DNA of 64,000 bases from Monomorium pharaonis (GCF_013373865.1 NC_050477.1:9790722-9854721); one strand, 5' to 3'; positions 51,597 to 64,000 are shown, counted from the first letter of the stretch. Made by a program: numbers and translations. The notes: generated from the letters alone by a model not told the origin.

Positions 51597-52420
51597 GTCG
51601 TCGACGGCGAGTGACGACGACGCGAGTCCTGCGATTATCCCGGGTGGTGTTTCCGGCACTTGAAGGGCGCGCGCGACGTCGCGATCGATTTGGGGATGAC
51701 GATCCGGACAAGAGGATACGTGTTTGTTACGCGCCGCGCGTAATTTTACGTAGAATCGCGGCTTCGAGCTCAATAATGGTTTGACGGAAGACACGCGAGA
51801 TCACTCACATCGGAGATCCGCGGCAGACTTCTCTCGGGTGGAGGGGAAAAACACGACGGGAGCGAGGGACACGTCGCTGACGGATTAAGTTGCGTCGCGG
51901 TGAAAACGAGACGGCACTGCGCGCCGCGAGAGTTTCGCTCCTCTTCGTCGTCGTCTTCGTCGTCGTCGTTGGAGGCGGCGGCGGCGGCGGCGGCGAGACG
52001 TCGGTCCGGGTGAGCTGGTGGTCTTACCCTGCAACACAAAGACGAGGAAAACCGCAGGTCATAGCGAGTTCGGTGTGCATTCGTGTCACGCGCGCGCGGA
52101 GTCGGAAGGACGCGGCGGGAATTCTTGTGGGCGCGAGAGCGCGTTGTGATATTAATTGTCACCGAGAGGAGAGAAGGGAGAGGGGGGAAGGGGAGGAAGA
52201 GGGGAGTTCGTTTTTCCTGCTTCTTGACGTGCGCGCCGCGGATTTGCATTACAATGTTTCGCCATGGGCGTGCGCGCGTCCGCGTGCAAATGTTTGCAAA
52301 CTTCCTTCCTCTTTCTGCTCCTCGCGCGCTCGTCCTTCGTCTCTTCCTCCTCTCTAATTCTCGTTTCGCGGATGAGGGACAGTGGGAACAACGAAACCGA
52401 GAGCCCGTACCACGCATTAT
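51597..52420 (-). promoter_or_regulatory. CpG-dense promoter/5'UTR region of the convertase gene
   Basis: This stretch immediately upstream of the signal-peptide exon is much richer in G+C and CpG than its surroundings. It holds many CGCG blocks, a (GTC)n-like run near 51945-51970 and a (GGC)n run near 51970-51993. Such CpG-dense DNA around the first exon fits a broad, TATA-less insect promoter with a long GC-rich leader. Several open frames of 100-215 codons cross it on both strands, but they are low-complexity Arg/Pro/Ser-rich translations of the GC-rich DNA and are not called as genes. The transcription start cannot be placed from sequence alone. Confidence 0.5.
51945..51993. repeat. GTC/GGC trinucleotide repeats
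   Basis: An imperfect GTC run (cgtcgtcgtcttcgtcgtcg) is followed after a short spacer by an uninterrupted GGC run of about seven units. They lie in the presumed 5' leader or promoter of the convertase gene and create spurious open frames on both strands. Confidence 0.85.
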
Positions 52421-53528
52421 TTAATAGCCGAATCCTTTGTTTGCGAAACGGCGACGTACGGTGATGCAATTGTTTTGCAAATAACCGAGTGCGTAATACC
52501 GAATCGACACACTTACCCATTTAGCGCGACGCGCAAATAAACGATTATATCGCAACGAGACGCATTGGCGCGATGGGATGATTATGATGATGTTGGTGCG
52601 ACCATCATGACAAAATGCAACTAAACTTGCACAAGCGCATTCGCGGTAATCCGCGGTTAACCGCTTAATGGATGGTATTACAATGACAGATTCCACCGTC
52701 CATTTTCCATATTCGCAGGTAATTAATTATGTTCGATATCTATTTTAGTTGACTCGTTCGAAACGATGTTACGACGAGCAGAAAGGGAAAATTGCGTTTT
52801 CCCTTTCAGAGGGGAAAAAAAAAACTACGAAACTGTAAAACCAGCGTGCGCGTGCGACTCGAGAAACAAGCTCGCGATATTTTTCGTCTAAAATCTAAAA
52901 ATGATCTCCAACTTGTGACGGCAAATTGGCCGTTACGCGCGATTGAATTGAATTCTGCCAGAATAAGACGGAGAATTAGGGTCGAACTTACTGAAGCGCG
53001 TGGCAAAAGCTCCCGATGATCAAATTTCGATTGTGAACCATACGATCGACTATACGTATCTATATAGTCGCTGTTGAAGTTCGGCAAGTAACTGGTAGAC
53101 TAGCAAGGCAAAAGGAGAAGTCTGTTTCCACGGCACTGTCGATAGTTACGGGCGAAACGAGCGAAAGGCCGAACATGAGTTTGAAGTTAATCGGGCTCTC
53201 TCACGAAATCGTTGCCGTTCGTAATGATTCAGGAAATAGAGTAAAAAGCTAATAGATACAATTTATTCGCGTCGTAATTAAAGAAATAAAAGACGCCTCG
53301 GAAAATTGGATGTAGGTATAATTACCTAATTAGCAAAATACCGAAAAACGCTATAAAAATCCTGTGGTTAAATCAACTAAACATAAATCTAAGGCAAGAT
53401 TTTGTAATAAAAAAACTTCGTAAAAAATAAACGTTAATTGCTGTTGCAACTTAAACGCGATTGTGACAAAATTCTAGTTATAATTTTATGTGGCGTTAAA
53501 AATAAAATATAAAATTATATGAATAGAG
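52421..53528. other. Upstream flank of the convertase promoter
   Basis: Moderately GC-rich to about 53230, then AT-rich. No divergent gene is recognised. It may hold distal promoter elements, but no motif is specific enough to name. Confidence 0.5.
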
Positions 53529-53560
53529 TCCTGCTTAATATAAATTTATATTAAGCAGGA
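53529..53560. repeat. Perfect 32-bp palindrome
   Basis: TCCTGCTTAATATAAA is followed directly by its own reverse complement, with no loop. It lies 17 bp before the long hairpin element and shares a GCTTAATAT-like core with that element's end, so it may be the remains of another member of the same family. Confidence 0.85.
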
Positions 53561-53577
53561 TTAACTGAAGTATAGGT

Positions 53578-53823
53578 ATATTAAGCTGGCTCAGCTATAT
53601 CATCAGAACACATCGATTTCTACATCGGAATTATTTGCTAATTATTTGCTATTGCTGACAAAAAAATTTTTTGCTCGAGGCAACAAAAAGTTACCATTTG
53701 TAACTTTTTTTTGGTTGTAGCAAAAAAAATTTTTTTGTCATCAAAAGATAGCAAATAATTAGCAAATAATTCCGATGTAGAAATCAATGTGTTCTGATAA
53801 TATGGCTCAGCCAGCTTGATATA
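53578..53823. mobile_element. Full-length hairpin element (246 bp)
   Basis: The left half (ATTAAGCTGGCTCAGC…, GAACACATCGATTTCTACAT, TTATTTGCTAATTATTTGCT) folds back onto the right half over roughly 115 bp per arm. There are few mismatches and almost no loop (centre near 53695-53700). It is flanked by similar GAAGTATRG sequence on each side (about 53566-53575 and 53828-53836), which may be part of the element or a duplicated target. No coding capacity. A read-through transcript would form a long double-stranded RNA. Confidence 0.75.
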
Positions 53824-56800
53824 TCTTTGAAGTATGGACAATATTATTATATTGAAAGAACATGTGCAATAATATCGTTCATTATTTAGTTACTTAATCA
53901 TAATTTCATTATTTTCGTATTTCATTATCCCATTTATACGCGCATCACACTTATTTACAAGAAAACGCAATCATAATTTCAGATTCTCGTTTTGCGAGAA
54001 AAAAAAAATTACAATGTTTCGTGCTCGTTCGTATGCTCTTAACAGCATCACTCGCACATGAGGCAGATTAATCCAGTTTACCCGTTGCAGAATCCGCGAA
54101 TTAAATAAAAATTCCAAATCGCTCTTGTTTTAAATTCATTTTTAGAAGTTCGCGAAAACGACGGTCGCCGACAAAAACGGGCCAACGGTGGTGGCAGCAA
54201 AAAAAAACAAACTCCCCTTCGTCGAGTGTAACGACTGGAAGGTAGAACATCTACCAAATTAGTTTCCTTATGGAAACACATCTCCCAGAAGATCAGTTCT
54301 CCGCTTGTACCGGGTAATTCTGCAACCGCGTGCGGAATGGCGGAACGCCTTGACAAATAGCGTCACATTATCGCGTCTTGTGCCATCTTATCGTTCACCG
54401 ACTGTCCTCAGTGGCTCCGAAGTGAGTAATACAGTGGGCGAGCACGAATACGACCAACATTCGCGTTTATACTCCGTGCCGTATGCTTGTTCACCCGAGC
54501 TCATTAAAGCCCAAACGTAAAACGAGAGAGACGATCCTTTGATCGCGGGCACCACATCAGACATCTCTTGCTTTGATAACATGAACGAAACGCTATTGGC
54601 AGGCACCGGCAAATGCTGCACACGTAACGCCGGAATAAATCGAACAACGAATTAAATAGCATTTCATCAGGAACATATTGGAGATACTATGCGGCGTGGA
54701 GAGCTATAATTTATTTAATGTATGAATTTTAATGTATGAATTTTTAGGCGTTATTCAACGCGTTCATCCGGCAAATATTCGCCCGGAGCAGCATATCGCG
54801 CGAATGTACATCGAGGTGAAAATATTGTAATTGCGCGCGTCAACATAATAAAATTCGTCGCGGAAACGCGGCGCATTTTGATTTGCGAAATATCCAAGTG
54901 AACGAAACGTCAAATGAATGCACTGTCCAATGTTGGCTTTGGATAAATAAAGGAGTAAGGCCGTTTCAATTGCAAAAGGAGTGCGTTGGGCCGTGTCTTT
55001 AAAAACATTTTACCTTTTCTCAACCTTTGGGCAAAAATTTTACGTGTTACGTGAGAAATTTCGCGGTTTCGCGGATATATAAAAAATTTAACGCGTACGT
55101 GCATGCGGAAGTTTGGGAAATTGATATCTTTCAGTCACACAAAATATTTCATGAAGTTTACGTAACAACATAACGCGCTGACTTGCTATTCGTGTCGTTC
55201 ACCGTGTATCATCTTTATACGTGCCTCGCTTCCGTGGAAACCCCGACAGGAGCGAACTCGACAACGAGCTTTCGACGAGAATTTTGACGAGTCGAATTTT
55301 AAGATTTAAATGCTAGCGAGATGGCTTTTGTGTCTATTTAAAAACAACCGTGTCTAAAAGAGAGCAGCCGGCCGGAGCACACGATATTTGAACGAGTATA
55401 CCAACTCTGATGACGTCAAGACTTCATATACCATTTTTAGCACATGAAACACTGCTTCGGAGAAGCCTTTTAAGTCGCGCACATGTTCTTATCTACATAT
55501 GTAAGTCTCATATATAAGCTCTACATATAAAGTCGAACGAAATGGGATATTGACACAAGAGCTAGAAAGAGTCTCTCTCTCTCTTTCTGATTGCATCGAG
55601 TCGCTTATTAGTTTAGAAGCGAAGAAAAGCTGCTGTGTTTTAAGGAGAAAAAAAAATCTCGGTACATTCAATTGATTATTGAAACTGCACGGATAATTAA
55701 TTAAAAACTCTCTCTCCAGCTTATCTCTCGGATTTTTAAGCTGCTAACTTGTTCGCAAGTTTAGTTGTTAATTTAAAAAAACTTCAACTAAACTTAAATT
55801 TAGTTTCTCTCACTTTTAGTTGATAGGGACGATGGCCCATCGAGTATTCAATAAATGCGCGCCGTTAATTAAACGAAAAATTCCGCGCACGCAAAACGCG
55901 AAAAGAAAATATGCCGTCCGCGTCTACGTATTAGATACAAAGAATGCTGGTCGAATTAAACGCGATTCACGATCACGGGAGCGAAACGTTTCTGTCATGT
56001 GCCGTTTAAATTGCAAGAATTGCCACCTTGCGCGACACCACCGTGTCCGCAATTAAAGGGTCCACGTACTTTAGCGAAGAATATAAACTCATCCAGACGA
56101 AACTTTGGCTTGCTCGCGTTAATGTCCGTAGAAGTTAAATCCCGAGTGAATACAGGTCAGTAATAAAGCGTTTCGCGGCTGCGAGGAAGCTGCGTTTGCC
56201 GAGGAAATACGGTCCGGCGGAAGAGCGACGACCGGAATTCTTGCTCGAAAGCAGGATCACTCAACTGGTTAACGCATTTCGCGATATCGCCCCATTTCCC
56301 GTATATACGCGATGTTAACAACTTACTAGAAAAGGGGAAGGGGTGAATATTTAACTCCGGCAACCGGACAGTGAACAGAGGTACAAACGCGCGCGCGCGC
56401 GTGCGGGCGTAGACCGCAATAACAAAAATTAATAGAACACTGTAAAAGAAGCGATTTGCTTCAACCGGCGGGAAAATCTCCGGTATCTGTGGGAAATTAT
56501 TGTACCGGAAATGGAAGAGATTGCACATCACGATATAACGTGATACTTGCATTCGGTGTATATTTTGCAACAAGCAAAATTATTCACGCTACGCGTAGCA
56601 TGAACTTTAAGCGATTGTGTAAATGTAAATATACTTTATTGTAGGGATATATTACAATATTAATACACATAAAAAATAATAAAACATAATATGATATTAT
56701 GTAACATGTGAATAGATTTCCATAGAAACATGTATCGCGCAAACCCTCCTCTGTAAACAAAATAATGTTACATACAAAGTAATATTGTAACGTGTAAAAA

Positions 56801-57158
56801 TGTAAAAGCTTCACAAGATTCTTAAAAAGCTACTACTTTATCTCTATATTTAAATATACTTGTGAGCTTAATAAAATCGGATTTAGTCAGAATAGCCGGG
56901 CTACAACAATTGCACGCCGAGTGCAAGGAGTTAAAAGAAGCGCGTTTGCTCGCGTCCAGAAAATCGAGAGACCAGGAGGGGCAGACGACAATGTCGGGGA
57001 ATCTTGGCGTTTCCTAGCAATTAAGCGTTCGTAATCTCCCGGTGCTCCGATGAATTCTCAAGTCGCTCGTAAAAAAGTCGCGGACGAGATTTCTTCGGCG
57101 ACAATGTCGAAGAGTAAAAAGGAGTAACACAATTCTCACTCGCTTTGACTCCTCGGCG

Positions 57159-57189
<31 letters not shown>

Positions 57190-57921
57190 TTCTGCCCCCT
57201 CCTTCCCCCCCCGCGCCACAGTAACCCCCTTTTCAAACCAAGAGGGATCGTAATGCCGCACGTACGCAGCCCGTATGGGATAAAAGCCACAGAGACTGAA
57301 ACCGCGATACGAATAGCAAGTGCAATGTTATACATAACCCCGATACATCGCGGCGAACATACGTGCGATACGTATACATGCGTGCGTCCCTTTCAGGGAG
57401 GAATCTTGCCATATGCGCTTGCATGTCTGCCCACGTCGCGAACAGAATTACCGATGATGCTGCGGGTGAAGAACGAAATGCGAAAGGGAAAAAAAAAGAA
57501 TTCTGCAACGCGTTAAATGATTTAATGAGGACTGCAATTAAACTCAAATTCAATGAAGAAAATTCGCGGAACGCGCGTATTATATTAATTACGTAATGTT
57601 ACATTTCACACCAACTTTTCAAGCTTACCTCGCATACAACGTGTTTTCATTTCATTTTCCATAACTAGCTTGTTACATGAAAATTACAAGTTGTGGATAA
57701 TTATATTAATGACATAACATCAGTTTTTATTTTTACTTTTTTACATCTTTCTTCGGTTTCAAGAAACGCTTTTTCAACAAAACAAAGTATATTCTAAATT
57801 CGAAGAGTATTATCTGTTTATATTTTATGCCTTAAAAAAACACACAATTTTGGAATATTAAAACTACTACTTTCTAAAAGGATTTTTTTGTCTCTTGAAG
57901 ATATTCTTATTAGAATGTATA
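53824..57921. other. Non-coding, no gene seen
   Basis: A mosaic with GC-richer patches at 54300-54620, 55840-56560 (with a CG run at 56388-56402) and 56900-57500. A 64-codon ATG frame on minus (ending 54388) and others here have mixed composition but no splice, signal or domain support. Confidence 0.55.
57160..57186. repeat. (CT)n microsatellite
   Basis: CT run followed by a C-rich pyrimidine tract to about 57215. Confidence 0.95.
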
Positions 57922-58091
57922 CACTGAAAAAAAATGCAATATATCCAATGAGATATGTAGTTGTGTAATATATGGTATTGCAGTATCAACATTGTACTTG
58001 CATTAACAGTAAATATTATTGTATTGAGCATTTTATGTAGCTGGCAGCCCGCAATTACATATGTTATTGGCTATATTACTTTTTTTCTGTG
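57922..58091. mobile_element. TA-flanked MITE, copy 2 (170 bp)
   Basis: It has the same family as the element at 34138, in the opposite orientation: it begins CACTGAAAAAAAATGCAAT and ends TTTTTTCTGTG between TA dinucleotides. The shared core includes GCAGTATCAACATTGTACTT and GGCAGCCCGCAA. Compared with copy 1, about 35 bp of the left arm (the GCGGGCTGCC part) is deleted, which breaks the palindrome. Confidence 0.8.
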
Positions 58092-61000
58092 TATAATTTT
58101 AACTTTTTACAATACTTTATTAAAAATAACCAAACTATATTTCTGTTTCCAAAATTAAAACTCCGAGTTCGTGAGATAAATTGAGAAAATAAACTGTACA
58201 AATCAAATTTCAATTTATTTAGTCACATTACATGTGATATCAAACAAAATTTTACATAATTAATTGAGCTTTATATGTGCTTATGACGAATCATACTTTT
58301 TTTGTTATATTTTTACTCCAATCAACTGACTACAATTTGACTTATTTTTTCTTATTTCACATAAATTTATATTTACACACTGATAATCATATAATAATTT
58401 TTATATCTTAATAATTTTGGTTATATTTTATATATTAATAATATTTTATATAATCATTTTATATATTAAAATATTTTATATATTAATAATTTTAATTTTT
58501 TTAAGTATCTCGAACAAAAAGTTTACTTATAACGGAAGTTAACGCGACAGACGTTACTTTTTTATATTCTACCCGTTTGCTTCGTTTATATCTGAATTGC
58601 GAAATAGAAATTCCATTCATACTTTCGAGAAATGATTGTTTCGTGTTGTAGTTTTTATCGAAAACAAATTGCTTCTTCCTTCATGCGAAACATTGACCCG
58701 CTTTTTCTCATCGATCGGCGATTGTACGTAAAAACGTAAGTAGAGAGACAATTTTTGTCATTATTTTGCACTTGAGGCCACATTCACGCGATAAAAATAC
58801 GGCGCGCTCATTCATTATTTATTAATATATTTACGATTTATTTTTATTCTCGCTCGAAGCTTATTCTCGGGACAAAGCGCACTTGAAAACGTAAATATTT
58901 TGCCGCAAACGACGTGTGCGTAACTGCGCGTAGGACGAATGCGACCGCGGAAAAGTTGGCGGCGAGCTGATGGTCCGGGGTAGTCGGGAAAAAATCCGGG
59001 GAAAAACGTTACGAGTGCATTCATACGCGTGCAATGCAAAACGCTTCCACGTAAAAGTGAATTTCGTCCGACGTGAATTTGTACGTGCTTTTGGGGAAAA
59101 AAAAAAAGCTTTCGGAAAAACGGACGCCATCACTTCGCATCGACGAAATGTATGTACTCGCGGGTGCGTGAAACATAAGACAATTAATTGCAACTAACCG
59201 TCATAACGGATGACATAGCACGCCCGTGTTCCACATTTGGCAATAAATACGGTCGCCTGATACTGAACCTCATTTTTTGTCTCTCGTCATAAAAATACAT
59301 TCGGTACTCTGACTGACTCACTTGAGAATCGGAGACTACCGCACACCGCAGTTTGCGCGGAATATAAAACGGTTTTAAAACCTTTTCATAAAAATAAAAA
59401 TAAAAAGATCTACACCACTGATGACTCTGACGAATATTAAAATTTAGATTCAAAGCTCAAAATACTAAAACATATGTAACAAAAAAAGATGCAGTTTCGT
59501 GTATGCACCATTTTTTCTCTTATTACAGCTTCGATGTTCTCTGTATATGGATTATGCAAATGTACTTTGGTTAAATGAACAGCTGCGACAGCTGGAAGTT
59601 TCTAATCATATGTGAAAAACTCGGTGGCCGCGTTCCGCGTGAACAAGGTCTTACACCGTCACACGAGTGTATACTGTCGTGTAATTACAAGCTGATGTAA
59701 AAAAAAAACCACGTCCTTTTTTTCGTGTGCTTTTTCACGTGAAGCGGTTTGATTATATGAAAGCACGTTGGTTTTAAGCATCGCATGCTCGTTTAAAGTA
59801 GATCGATAGATACATGCATAAGTGTACGTTACATCCGCATTCCGTGTACATGTACACTCGTTTATATGCAGTTTATTTTTTTCTATATTGCGACATATTA
59901 ACGGATATTTTTATTCTTTAATATCAAGTTTTCTGTAGGACATTAAGTAAAAAGACCACGTACCCACTTGACCATAATGCATTCAGAGCAAAATGTAACT
60001 GAATCTTGAGAGAAACTGACGCGTTTTTACTACGTTTTTCTTATATTGTGCAGATGAAATTCAGAGAAAGACATTTTCATCTATTAAATGAGATGCTATA
60101 AAAGCGAGACGCGGAGAAGAAATAAAAGTATTAACGTTTCAATGTAATAAATGATCTTAACAATGTGACAAATCTCTCTTATTAAAACATTCAACATTTA
60201 TACAATAAATGAATAAGAACAAAATATTACGCGATACTTGCAATATTGAATATCTTTTAAATATAAAATTTACCCAAAAACTGGATAAAAATATATGCAC
60301 GCAATCCATCTTAAATTTCATGTTATATACTGCGTATTTTTTACATTTTAATATGTATTTATATTTTATACATGCACTTGCACGTGTAAAATATAAAAAG
60401 AGCTGTAGATCGCGTATAATACTTTTTTTTTTAAGTTATGTATTTATTTCAAAGAATTATCGCCATCTGCTATAATACAGCGTATACTGCATTGATCAAT
60501 TTCTCTTACTTTCAACGCAGCTTTGATGCTATTTTGTCGTTTTATAGTTTGAATTTGATACGGAAATCACGAGCGAGTATTTATTCACATCAATTTAAAC
60601 CACAGAAGTAATAGTTGTTTAATTGCGCTTTTGAACAGCAACGTAATTACGTGCTTTCGCACGTAATTTTTGTATGCCAACAAAATAGCAACTACATCGT
60701 CCATTAATTAAAATTATTAACACTATTAATTGCAATGAAAAATCAATATTAAGATATTTTTATTTGTTTTCATATTAATTTATTTCTATATATATACGAA
60801 AAAATTCTGCAAAAAGATGTTAAATCGCAACTTATAAACATTTAAACAAAAAACAAAAAAATATTTTTAATATTGCTAGACAGAGAAATACTATTTTTAC
60901 AAAAATTATATAAAAGCATTACTTGTTAAACATTAAAAAAATCCATTAAAATACAGTAATTATAAAATTCATAAAAATTATCCTCTCATGGACTCGTTAA

Positions 61001-62250
61001 TATAACTTACGCGTAATATATATTTTCCTGTTATTACATATTAGACATTTTGTCTTCTATTTCACGCACACGACGATTAAATCTTACATACATTATATTA
61101 TAGAAAAAGATCTCGAGTTTCTTATTTTAGAAAATATCTCAAAGGATATTTATCAACGGAAAACTTTCTCGGGGGTTATTCAACTATTGCATTAAACGCA
61201 GAAGAGTGTTTACCGTGCGCGACACCCACGCGCAATTTTCCACCGAAGTTACAGTCCTCCTGGTATATACGGCAAAAAGGGTGGAAAAAAAAAAGATAGA
61301 AGGGAAAAGGAGTGGCTACCCGGTTGCGCCAAGATGGCAGGGACGAAGTGTACATCACGGAGGAGTTGGATCGCGTACTGCTCTCCGTGTGCACCGTAAT
61401 TACGCAGTATTACGAGCGGCGTTACGACGAGGGATGTTACGTTAACGTGGTCTCGCGTTGTACGTGGCGTGCGCGCGCGCGAATTAAGAAGACGGAATTA
61501 AAGCGGTGCTGCAAATTCATTCGCGCGACTGGTTTTACGCGGACCGAAATGGAAAGGCCGCTCTCACGCTATTCATAATTTTCAGCCGTATTCACGACGA
61601 AATGCCCAAAAATATTCTCCCTCCGCGTTCACGTTCACGAAAACCGGTAATTTGATAAAACGCGATCGCGATTATGTAATTAAAAGCCAAATCTTTGTTC
61701 CACGTACAGGTCGACAAAAGCGATAAGCCAGGTTCGCGGTTAATCTGTAAATTTTCTACGCGAATCGCGTTCGAATGTACGATCGACTGGCTGCATCGTC
61801 AATTGACATTTTTCTACTTCACCTTGAATGCCTTGGAGTCCAAAAAGTCCCGCGAGACGGCCGGGAGAATCTACGTACCTTTCACGCTGAGGAATAAAAC
61901 CCCCGAATTAATGACGGGACTCTACGGGTGAATTTTCTTGCGGAGCGCGTGAAACGGGCTTAGGGGACACACGAGGAAAGCAGGACTGCCGCCTGCACCC
62001 GTTCGTTCGCTGCGACTCCTCTCTCTAATGCCAGCATATTTCGCGACACGTCGCGCGCGGAGAGACAGCGACTCGACTCGCGATATTTCTCGCGCGCGAC
62101 GTTTCATGCATACGGCATCGATGACGATTTTTCAACGGGGCGACTTTCTCGCGCTGCTCCGCCGATGGATTGTTATCCCGGCATTCTCGTATGTTTGTTA
62201 TAAAAGATGAAACGGAATGACTGAAATGTTCAAGTGGAACGTCGCGGACG
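58092..62250. other. Non-coding, no gene seen
   Basis: Strongly AT-rich at 58.1-58.5 kb (ATATTTTATATATTAATAA units) and 60.1-61.2 kb. CpG-rich at 58.8-59.2 and 61.2-62.2 kb, where frames of 60-110 codons overlap on both strands without a recognised product. Confidence 0.55.
60645..60668. repeat. 10-bp perfect hairpin, 4-nt loop
   Basis: AATTACGTGC-TTTC-GCACGTAATT. Short stem; no associated gene seen. Confidence 0.6.
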
Positions 62251-62404
62251 TTTAATGTCATAGGTTGTTCCAACTTCTTAGTAAACTTACCTATAAGGTA
62301 AGCATGTGTCAATCTTCATTGTTTTTCTAAATAAATAAAGATAGATATATATCTACCCGATAGGCAAGTTTACCAAGAAGTTGAAACAATTACCGGCCCA
62401 TAAA
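62251..62404. mobile_element. Short TIR element, copy 1 (~154 bp)
   Basis: GGTTGTTCCAACTTCTTAGT AAACTTACCTATA-type sequence on the left pairs with GATAGGCAAGTTTACCAAG and AAGTTGAAACAATTACCGGC on the right. The centre holds TTTTTCTAAATAAATAAAGA. A second copy lies 430 bp downstream. The exact ends are uncertain by a few bases. Confidence 0.6.
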
Positions 62405-62833
62405 AATTATCGGTTTCAAAGCTATGAGAGTATTCATTTAATACGATATTAATAGGATTTTTAAGTCTCTCTGATAATTGATAGTTTCTTTTTATATGTT
62501 GAATATTGAATGTGCCAAAGATTTTGTAACAATAGCCACGAAATGCCTCGTATTTGTTATACTTTCAATTTATAATATGTACGTAAATCAGGGTTATACG
62601 TGGGTTCAACGCGGTCAAATCTTAATTTATATACATAATTTACGTACATGATCGCACGCAAGGAGATCTATAATACGTAAAGTGCGCAAAAATAATTCCT
62701 TTATTTAATTACAGACGCAAAAAAAATAAGAAAATTTATTTAGCCTTGCATTGTGAAGTACAAAAAAACTAATAGCAATGTAGCAAACAAATTTTATAAG
62801 ATAATTATCATGACAAAGCGTAGGAAGTACACC

Positions 62834-62945
62834 TTAGGGCCGATTGCTCCAATTTCTTGGTAAACTTATCTATGAGCATGTGTCTATCTTCATTATTTTT
62901 CTAAATAAATAAAAGTTTACTAAGAAGTTGAAACAATCTGTTCTT
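62834..62945. mobile_element. Short TIR element, copy 2 (~112 bp)
   Basis: It begins TTAGGGCCGATTGCTCCAAT, carries TTCTTGGTAAACTTATCTAT and the shared centre TTTTTCTAAATAAATAAA, and ends AAGTTTACTAAGAAGTTGAA followed by ACAATCTGTTCTTAA. Relative to copy 1 it lacks the ATAGATATATATCTACCCG part, about 30 bp of the inner right arm. Confidence 0.6.
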
Positions 62946-64000
62946 AAAGGTAAAACAAATGGTACGAATAATAATATAAGAATACATTTAATCACACAAT
63001 TACGCGTGCAAACACACAAAAATAATAAAATTAATTTAGATTTACATAAAAAAAGAGTCAATTAATAATATCGCAATAAATCCAATTAAAAGATGATTTT
63101 ATAATAAAGAATAAGATAGACTAATACTTGAGCCTTCCTTAGGTAATCTGGATCTTAATAAGTACAATGTTATTCTCTCAAATTGCCTGCTCGAATTTCA
63201 ATTTTAAAAGGTTTTAACATTTAAATTAAATAACTATTTAGTGATGTAGCAGAGATATTGAAAGTAATTTTAAATTAGAGTTTTTGAAAGAGCCTAGGAC
63301 AATAAAAAAATTTGGACAAAAAAAGATTCAGATTGCCTATGGAGGATTAAAAAACCTGTTTATTCATCGCTAGTGTCTCATATTGTGACATCAGAGACGA
63401 GAAAATTCATAATAAAAATTTATGCAAAATATATCCAAATAGAAATTTTTTCGATAAAATATAATTTGCAAATTATAAAATATCAAAATATACGAAAACT
63501 ATCTTTTCTTTCAAAGAAAAATTATATTAATTTTTACATACTATTATATTTATACTTATTTTTACATTTAACAGTAGTCACAGGTGTGAATATAACTTAT
63601 TCCGTTGTTAATTATGCAAAATTTATTTTCAGATATAAATATTTCTTAATAATTAACAAAATAAAAAGATAATTTTCAGTATATTTTACAAGTCAATTCA
63701 ATTTTTTTTTGTTAATTTTTGTTAAAAATATGTTTTATTGAAACATATTTCCTTTTCAATATTTTGCAAAAACTTTTGTTGTGTATTTTCTCGTTTCTGT
63801 CATCAGAAATTGGGATAAATAAAGATAAAAATATAACACGGAAAAAGAGTAACATAAAAATTATTTCGTTTAATCACAAATACGTGAAAAGTAAAAGAAA
63901 ATTAATTTAAATCATATAATAAAATAACCCAATTAATGATATTCATATTCTATTTTCAATTTAGAAGGTAAATTGTCAGGTCAAAGTGAAAGAGATATAC
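62946..64000. other. Non-coding, strongly AT-rich
   Basis: No gene or repeat recognised. The two longer plus frames (63373-63672, 63719-63910) are Ile/Lys/Tyr/Phe-rich, as expected from AT-rich DNA. Confidence 0.55.

Noticed and set aside
51597..51794. In-frame N-terminal extension of the convertase exon
   Set aside because: The frame is open back to the TGA at 51801-51803 but has no ATG; the ATG at 51596 directly precedes a standard signal peptide.
51770..52417. 215-codon minus-strand frame upstream of the convertase exon
   Set aside because: It is Arg/Pro/Ser/Asp low complexity produced by GC-rich trinucleotide repeats. It lacks domain features and more likely covers the promoter and 5'UTR.
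53638..53841. 67-codon minus frame across the hairpin element
   Set aside because: It reads through both arms of a palindrome; the repeated arm sequence explains it.

Overview
The window looks like nuclear DNA of an insect, most likely a hymenopteran and possibly an ant. The reasons are an AT-rich background with CpG-dense islands, many (GA)n/(CT)n microsatellites, frequent short TA-flanked inverted-repeat elements, no operon-like gene packing, and one recognisable metazoan exon. The species call is inference: nothing here fixes it.

Only one protein-coding feature is recognised with confidence. It is the first coding exon of a furin-like proprotein convertase on the minus strand (51414-51596), with an ATG, a signal peptide, the start of the S8 pro-domain and a phase-0 GTAAGT donor. 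A GC- and CpG-rich stretch at about 51600-52420 lies directly upstream and is the likely promoter and 5'UTR. I found no further convertase exons at lower coordinates. If the gene is intact, most or all of 1-51413 is therefore its first intron, or contains that intron plus nested or neighbouring genes I cannot recognise. The part above 52420 would be upstream intergenic DNA or 5'UTR intron.

The rest is non-coding or accessory. 1-14 kb is AT-rich DNA with long GA microsatellites, a short balanced-composition island (8.9-9.25 kb) and a weak exon-like ORF (10.16-10.42 kb). 14-30 kb has two short inverted-repeat transposons and an exon-like ORF with acceptor and poly(A) signal (28.07-28.41 kb). 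30.4-35.1 kb is a transposon cluster: a 1.67-kb composite foldback element with a 134-bp tandem repeat, an 0.86-kb foldback interrupted by a MITE, and a decayed MITE. 35-51 kb alternates CpG-rich islands with AT-rich DNA, and holds a 78-codon ORF with a signal-peptide-like start plus two more MITEs. 52-64 kb holds a long perfect-arm hairpin element, a second copy of the 34.1-kb MITE, and two copies of another short inverted-repeat family.

No tRNA, rRNA, CRISPR, bacterial operon or intact transposase gene was found. The notable content is the set of foldback and MITE families and three unproven small coding candidates.
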